A stretch of 64,000 nucleotides of DNA from Poriferisodalis sp965116715 (lineage in GTDB: Bacteria; Actinomycetota; Acidimicrobiia; Acidimicrobiales; Poriferisodalaceae), in the NCBI GenBank assembly GCA_965116715.1, contig OZ220724.1, positions 3,162,001 to 3,226,000 on the forward strand. Direction: 5' to 3'. A program made the translations under genes and the position numbers. The notes below the pieces were generated by a model, which made no database searches, was not told the origin of the DNA, and saw nothing but the letters and a program-made list of their open reading frames with translations. Of this stretch, positions 58,745-64,000 are shown piece after piece (the stretch's first letter is position 1; each line of letters opens with the position of its first letter).

Positions 58745-61685
58745 TCAGCCGTCGGCAGGGCGCGGCACACGGACAATCTCGATTCGACGACTGCTGTCGA
58801 GCAATCTGCGTGCCAGATCGCGCACGTCGGCAACGCTGATGTCGCCCACTGCTTCTTCGATTGACCGCGCCCACGGCACGTTGTCGTGGCCGATGGCCTC
58901 GCGCATCATCAGCAGGTAGGGAGGAAACAGTCGACCGCCGAAGTGCGCATCGTTGGCAACGATGCTGGTTGCTTGTTCGAGATCCGAAATGCTCGGTCCC
59001 TGCGATGCGAGCCGGCGCGTCACCTCGTCGATTCGCTGCTCGATTGCCGACAGCGCATCGCCGGGGCCGGTGGCCGAGATGTATGCGTAGAGCGACGGCG
59101 CGGGCCGGTACTGCGGCAGGCTCCAGATGTAGACCGCGTACGTCTGCCCCAAATCCTCCCGTACCCACTGCACGAGATGCTCATTGAGAATCGCTGTCAG
59201 GACATCGGACGTTGCGGCGAGCTTGGGCGACAGGTCAGCAGGCAGCTCGAAGTGATACTCAAGGCCTGATTCAGCAAGAGTGTCGGCGACAACCTCCAAG
59301 CGTGTCGGGCCGTCAGGATGCGCAGGTCTGCGATCGACGGCGGAGTCGGGCGATCGGGTGGGCAACGTGCCGACATAGCGCATCGCAAGGTCTCGAACCC
59401 TCGCAGTTGCGACCCTGCCCGTGAGCACAATGACCAGATCGTCGACGCCGACGAACCGATCTCTGTACAGCGCGAGCAGGCCTTCGGGAGCCATGGCTTC
59501 GACTTCCTCATCCGTCGGCACTACTCGGAAGTACTCGTTGTCGCCGAAGCGCGCCGCCGTATAGGCCGCTCGGGCTTGACGGCCGGCTGAAGTCCCCGTT
59601 TCTGTTACGGCATTGCGCGCGCTCTGCTGGGCACTGCGCGCAGCGGTCTCGCTGATCCGGGGCTCGGTGAGCAGCAGATGGACGTAGGCAAACATCGTCT
59701 CAAGGCCTGCATCGTTGACGCTGCCGAAGAAGCCCTCGGCCGTGTGCTCGATGAACGGTGTCAGTTGGACGTCTGCTTGTTCCAGCATCGACCGGACTTG
59801 TGATGCCGACAGTTCGCCGATTCCGCTCGCGAGCACCGCTTCAAGCGCGAATGGCGCGAGCGCGGCGCTGCCGGGTGCCAGAAGCGAGAGACCGCCTCGG
59901 GATTCAGCGAGGAATTGAACAGTGTCACCCGACGGTCTTCCTTGTTCGAAGACGACGCGGGCACCGTTGGGAAACGTCCACTCATGGATCGTGAGACTGC
60001 CGTTTGACTGCTGCCTCGAACTCGCCGGATCCACGCCGGTTGGGCGCTCCATGAGTTCGCTGACGGCGGCATCGACGGGTGGCGCTTCCGCCGGCACAGC
60101 GGACGCGATCGCCGCGTCAAGCTCACCGGTCGAAGGAAGGGCACGCTGGTCTGACGCCGCTGCGACAACGACCGGCTGGGTTCGTGCGATGAGCCATCGG
60201 TGGTAGCGGTTCAGGCCTTCGAGCGAGATGCCGCGGAGCACCTCTGTCGCGCCCGTCAGCCAGTCATCGACACCGCGCAGGTCCTTGCCTCCGACGAAGT
60301 GGTCAGCGAAATCCTGCGCGTACCTGAAGTCGCTACGCGACCGCCGGTGCGTTTCCTCGTCGGCGATCTGCGCCCGCAGTTTCCCCAGCGCCTGCGCTAA
60401 CTCGATATCGGTAAAGGGGTGCGCTGTGGTTCCTGTCACAGCAGACCAGAAGTCAGTGACGGCAGCGTCGAGATCGGGTCCCTGCAGCTCGGCCGAGTGG
60501 TACCGGACCCAATAAGCAGGCGCCTCGTCCCGCACGAGCGGTGAGTTCGTCTGCGGCAAGATGCCCGATTCGTGCGCCCGGGACAGCCGGGCGTTCAGCA
60601 TGCTGAGCAGCAGCCGGTCGGCGATGCGGAGCGTTTCGCCGCAGACGGTGCCCTGCGCCCAAGCGGGTGTCGGCCAGCCGACGGTGGCGTACGGATTGCC
60701 GATGTCTGGATGCACGGCGTGGGCGGATCGGGGGCTGTCGGCGACCGGCGCGGCCCAGAGTTCCTGTTCGGGCGCCGGCGAACCGGTACGCAGCTTCCGG
60801 AAGTGGCGTTCGATGTGTTCCTCTAGCTCGTCCACGTCGAGGTCGCCGACGGCGACGACGGCCATGTTCGACGGCACATACCAAGTGTCGTAGAAGCGCC
60901 GAAGCTGTCCCGGCGAGATGGCAGCGAGCGAGTCCGTGGTGCCGCTGATCCGGTTCCCCTCGTAGGGCGTGCCCTCGAACATCAAGTCTGCGATCACCCG
61001 GCCGACATGCCCGAGAGCTGAACCGTCTCGCAGATCGAGTTCGTTCTGGACAATGCCCCGTTCAGCGGCCACTTCGCTGTCGCTGATCGTGGCCGAAGAT
61101 GCCCACTCGCTCAGGATCTCGAAGGCCACCGGCACTTTGTCGACGAGCCGTTCGCTCCCGCTCGTGCTGATCGACAGGATGTAGACGGTCGAGTCGTACG
61201 ACGTGAACGCGTTCTCGTCCGGACCGAATTCGACACCGATGTCACGGAGAGCTTGGTGCAGCTCGTTGCGCGGGTAGCGCTCGGTTCCGTTGAAGAGCAT
61301 GTGCTCGACGAAGTGAGCAGTTCCCTCTGCGCCTGGCGGATCGGCCAGGCTGCCTGCTTTGACGACGAGGCGCAGATCGAGATGGCCGGCGGGGACATCG
61401 TTTGATTTCGTGTAGTAGGTGAGCCCGTTGTCCAACCGGCCCACGACGAGCTCTTCGTCGTGCGGCAGCGGCACGCCTCCCTTGAGGCACTGCTCGACCA
61501 TCGCGACGACCCAATCGTCGCCAGTCAAGTCCACCTCAGGCGGCTGTGCACGGGGGAGCGTCGACCTTGCAGGGCCGTCCGAAGCGTCGCTGCCGCCGGC
61601 CCGTACACGACGAGGCTGTAAGGACCGCTGCAGCGAGTACAGCGAGGACTCGAGTGAGCGCCCGGCGGTCACAGCAGGTGGGCAT
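58745..61685 (-). CDS. M16 zinc metallopeptidase, likely lipoprotein, with apparent N-terminal frameshift
   Basis: About 975 aa in the main frame (GTG 61672). Zinc motif HFVEH at residues 120-124 (EGTAHFVEHMLFNGTERYP) with the third ligand region AAERGIVQNELDLR, and two M16-type halves; a good fit to processing or insulinase-like peptidases. From the ATG at 61685, six bases after TAGAGA, another frame gives a lipoprotein signal (VLAVLAAAVLTASSC) that ends within 50 codons. A one-base shift near 61600 would join it to AGGSDASDGPARS of the main frame. The true protein probably begins at 61685; the shift is an indel, an error or a real mutation. Confidence 0.8.
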
Positions 61686-61808
61686 CCCTGTTCTCTAGCC
61701 GTTCTCTAGCTAGTCGTGGCGGCACCGCGGCGGCGAGACCTGCGACCCATGAGTTGCGGCCATCGCCGGCACTGGTGCAGTCCGCTGCGGGGGAGAGCGT
61801 TGCGCCGG

Positions 61809-61820
61809 TAGTTTCGGGGC
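61809..61820 (+). promoter_or_regulatory. -10 box of the nitronate monooxygenase gene
   Basis: TAGTTT, 6 bases, then ATG at 61821: the leaderless arrangement seen repeatedly here. Confidence 0.55.
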
Positions 61821-62957
61821 ATGAAGACACCTGTGTGCGAGATGCTGGGCTGCGACGTTCCGATCGTGGCGTTCACACATTGCCGGGACGTGGTGGCGGC
61901 GGTCACCAAGGCGGGCGGCTTCGGCGTGCTCGGCGCAGCGGGCCACACGCCTGAGCAGCTCGACATCGACATGGGCTGGATCACCGACGAGGTGGGCGGT
62001 CGTCCCTTCGGCGTGGACATCATCGTGCCGGCCAAGTACGAGGGAAAGGCCGAAGGCGAGCTGTCGGTCAAGGACCTCGAGGCGATGATCCCGCCGGCGC
62101 ACCGCGAGTTCCTCGACGACATGATGGAGCGCTACGACGTGCCGCCGCTGCCGGCCGAGGACAAGCCCGGTGCGATCGCGGGCGACGCTGAGCCGCCCAT
62201 GACCTACGCGCAGGCGGTGCCGCTGATGGACGTGGCATTCTCGTACCCGATCCGGCTGGCGGTGAATGCGCTGGGCCCGCCGCCGCCCGACATGATCGAG
62301 CGTGCCCACGACAATGACGTGCTGGTGGGCGCGCTGGCCGGCAAGAAGGTGCACGCCGAGCGCCACGTCGCCGCCGGCGTGGACATCGTGATCGCCCAGG
62401 GCCACGAGGCCGGCGGCCACACCGGCGACATCGCCACCATGGTGCTGGTGCCCGAAGTGGTGGACGCCATCGCACCGGTGCCGGTGCTCGCAGCGGGCGG
62501 CATCGGCAACGGCCGCCAGGTCGCAGCGTCGCTGGCGCTGGGTGCGCAGGGTGTGTGGTGCGGCTCGGTCTGGCTCACCACCCAAGAAGCCGAGACGCAC
62601 CCCGTGGTGAAGGAGAAGTTCCTGGCAGCCGGTTCGTCGGACACGCTGCGCTCGCGCTCCCGCACCGGCAAGCCTGCCCGCCAGCTCCGCTCGGCATGGA
62701 CCGACGAGTGGGAGGGCGAGAACTCGCCGGGGACGCTGCCGATGCCGCTGCAGCCGATGCTGATCGGCGCGGCCAGCCGCCGCATCGACCGGGCGGCCAT
62801 GAACCCCTCCAACAAGGGGGCGGTCGAGCTGGCCAACTACTTCGTCGGCCAGGTGGTCGGGCAGCTCAACGAGTCAATTTCGGCCACCCGGGTGGTCGAG
62901 GAGATGATCAGCGAGTATCTCGACGTCATGGAGCGCTTCGAGCAGCTCAACGCCTGA
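61821..62957 (+). CDS. Nitronate monooxygenase (NPD family)
   Basis: 378 aa. FMN-barrel motifs: CDVPIVAFTHCRDVVAAVTK, GGFGVLGAAGHTPEQLD, then GVDIVIAQGHEAGGHTGDIA with the active-site histidine and VLAAGGIGNGRQVAASLALG, ALGAQGVWCGSVWL. Such enzymes oxidise nitroalkanes or propionate 3-nitronate, or act in related oxidation of short compounds. The physiological substrate here is not known. TAGTTT gives a leaderless start. The SDR gene follows after 38 bases. Confidence 0.87.
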   Translation: MKTPVCEMLGCDVPIVAFTHCRDVVAAVTKAGGFGVLGAAGHTPEQLDIDMGWITDEVGGRPFGVDIIVPAKYEGKAEGELSVKDLEAMIPPAHREFLDDMMERYDVPPLPAEDKPGAIAGDAEPPMTYAQAVPLMDVAFSYPIRLAVNALGPPPPDMIERAHDNDVLVGALAGKKVHAERHVAAGVDIVIAQGHEAGGHTGDIATMVLVPEVVDAIAPVPVLAAGGIGNGRQVAASLALGAQGVWCGSVWLTTQEAETHPVVKEKFLAAGSSDTLRSRSRTGKPARQLRSAWTDEWEGENSPGTLPMPLQPMLIGAASRRIDRAAMNPSNKGAVELANYFVGQVVGQLNESISATRVVEEMISEYLDVMERFEQLNA

Positions 62958-62995
62958 GCTGGCGGGTTCGAGCCAATCGAGGTAGGGGGACAGAC

Positions 62996-63880
62996 ATGGA
63001 GACCATGACCGGACGCGTCGCGGTAGTGACCGGGGCGGCATCGGGAATCGGCAAAGCGCTGGCGCTGGGCTTCGCCGGCGAGGGCGCCAATGTGGTGCTC
63101 GCCGACATCGAGGAAGCCCCGTTGCGTGCTGCGGAAGCCGAAGTCGCCGAGCGGGGAGTCGAAGCACTCGGCGTCATCACCGATGTCACTGACGCCGACT
63201 CGGTGGGCGCGCTGGCGGCGGCCACCATCGACCGCTTCGGCGCCGTGCACATGGTGTGCAACAACGCCGGCGTCGGCGGGGGAGGGCTGATCCGCAACCA
63301 GCAGCTCGTCGACTGGAAGTGGGTGGTGGACGTGTGCCTGTGGGGCGTGATCCACGGCGTGCATCACTTCCTGCCCCATCTCATCGAGGCCGAGGAATCT
63401 CACATCATGAGCACCGCCTCGGTGGCAGGGCTCATGTCGGTGCCGGGCCTCGGCCCCTACAACGCCGCCAAGTACGGCGTGGTGGCCATCATGGAGACGC
63501 TGCACCTCGAGATGCAGCGCGACCGCAACGCCGATGTGGGCGTGTCGGTGCTGTGCCCGGGCGTGGTGCGCACCAACATCGCCACGGCGCAGCGCAACCG
63601 TCCAGAAGAGCTGCGGCGGCAGCGTCGGGCGCGGCCCGAAGGCGAGGCACCGTCGGAGACCGCCGATGCCCGCCGCCGCAACGCCAACATCGCCGCAGCA
63701 CTGGAACGCGGCATGGACCCATCGCAGGTGGCCGCCAAGGTGATCGAGGCCATGTACGAGCGTCGCTTCTGGGTGCTGTCGCACCCTGAGCTGCTCGCCG
63801 ACGTCAATCACCGCAACCAGCAGCTCGCCGACCTCGAGAACCCCACCATCTACACGAGCTTCACCGACGGCGAGCAGTAG
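62996..63880 (+). CDS. Short-chain dehydrogenase/reductase
   Basis: 294 aa, start ATG 62996 with AGGGGGA upstream. SDR motifs: VTGAASGIGKALALGFAGEG (NAD(P) binding), CNNAGVGGGG, the catalytic serine in MSTASVAGLM, and YNAAKYGVVAIMETL with YxxxK. A loop of extra charged residues (RNRPEELRRQRRARPEGEAP) is inserted before the C-terminal part. It oxidises or reduces a carbonyl/hydroxyl; substrate unknown. Probably co-transcribed with the nitronate monooxygenase gene. Confidence 0.92.
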   Translation: METMTGRVAVVTGAASGIGKALALGFAGEGANVVLADIEEAPLRAAEAEVAERGVEALGVITDVTDADSVGALAAATIDRFGAVHMVCNNAGVGGGGLIRNQQLVDWKWVVDVCLWGVIHGVHHFLPHLIEAEESHIMSTASVAGLMSVPGLGPYNAAKYGVVAIMETLHLEMQRDRNADVGVSVLCPGVVRTNIATAQRNRPEELRRQRRARPEGEAPSETADARRRNANIAAALERGMDPSQVAAKVIEAMYERRFWVLSHPELLADVNHRNQQLADLENPTIYTSFTDGEQ

Positions 63881-63907
63881 CCGGCCGCCGGCGCCAGAGA
63901 CAATGGG

Positions 63908-64000
63908 CTAGCGGCTGTCGGCGATCATCTGCACGGGCAGCTGGTCAATCGGCGGTGCCGGCCGCAGCGCGTGCACGAGGGCTCTGATCAGCATGGTCCC
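63908..64000 (-). CDS. C-terminal end of an unidentified gene (partial)
   Basis: Thirty codons open to the right edge of the window, ending MIADSR and a TAG stop at 63908-63910. The frame has high-GC actinobacterial codon use. Too short to assign. It converges on the SDR gene. Confidence 0.4.
   Translation of the reverse strand, partial: GTMLIRALVHALRPAPPIDQLPVQMIADSR

Noticed and set aside
1..64000. tRNA, rRNA or riboswitch genes
   Set aside because: No cloverleaf, rRNA or known riboswitch signature was seen by eye; a covariance search would be needed to be certain.

Overview
The window is high-GC DNA (roughly two thirds G+C by eye) from an actinobacterium, most likely of the class Acidimicrobiia. 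Pointers are a mycothiol-conjugate amidase, two F420-type luciferase-like oxidoreductases, many acyl-CoA enzymes, an SOS mutasome (imuA/imuB/dnaE2), a DUF222-HNH endonuclease, and surface proteins with S-layer-like repeats and cell-wall-binding (CWB2) repeats. The class is an inference; I cannot run a phylogeny. Many genes look leaderless: a TANNNT -10 box lies 6-8 nt before the ATG or GTG.

1-14 kb: an orphan antitoxin and a MazF/ribbon-helix-helix pair, then sulfotransferase, DUF1214, F420 oxidoreductase and acyl-CoA dehydrogenase genes, a small Nfu-N-like protein and a cupin, then imuA-imuB behind an SOS-like promoter. A coiled-coil VanY-type peptidase, an FAH hydrolase, a membrane protein and an amidase follow. 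14-25 kb is an unstable island: a second amidase and a third amidase truncated at its 5' part, a broken vapC, and two paralogous mosaic surface metalloproteases whose AT-rich cores sit between GC-rich ends. One of the two is cut by an ISL3-type IS with a clean 8-bp target duplication. A DUF222-HNH gene and a ParE-like toxin-antitoxin pair complete the island.

25-37 kb: dnaE2, a dehydrogenase-like protein, a TlpA-like lipoprotein, an MgtE-type transporter with a PhoU/TrkA-C partner, mca, an SCP2 protein, a YdjC-like protein lacking its catalytic aspartates, a nuclease and a thiolase. 38-41 kb: a lower-GC block with a small secreted acidic protein and a three-gene ABC exporter, followed by an IS982-type element. 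42-49 kb: an acyl-CoA cluster (F420 oxidoreductase, enoyl-CoA hydratase, triple RidA, MaoC, acyl-CoA dehydrogenase, CaiB-type CoA-transferase).

49-54 kb holds the most interesting locus. A 707-aa protein joins a glycine-betaine-type (OpuAC/ProX) binding domain to a GluR0-like ligand-gated potassium channel with a TVGYGD filter. It is divergent from a BCCT betaine transporter and a membrane-anchored stand-alone OpuAC protein that closely resembles the channel's N-terminal domain. I read this as a candidate betaine-sensing channel coupled to osmolyte uptake.

54-64 kb: a small unknown protein, an amidohydrolase, Fic, DapD, HicAB, an orphan MazE-type antitoxin with a truncated mazF, an M16 peptidase whose lipoprotein signal is in a shifted frame, a nitronate monooxygenase and an SDR. 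Besides the channel locus, the strongest unexplained structure is a 33-nt hairpin repeat inserted in imuA, imuB (twice) and dnaE2, read in a different frame in dnaE2.
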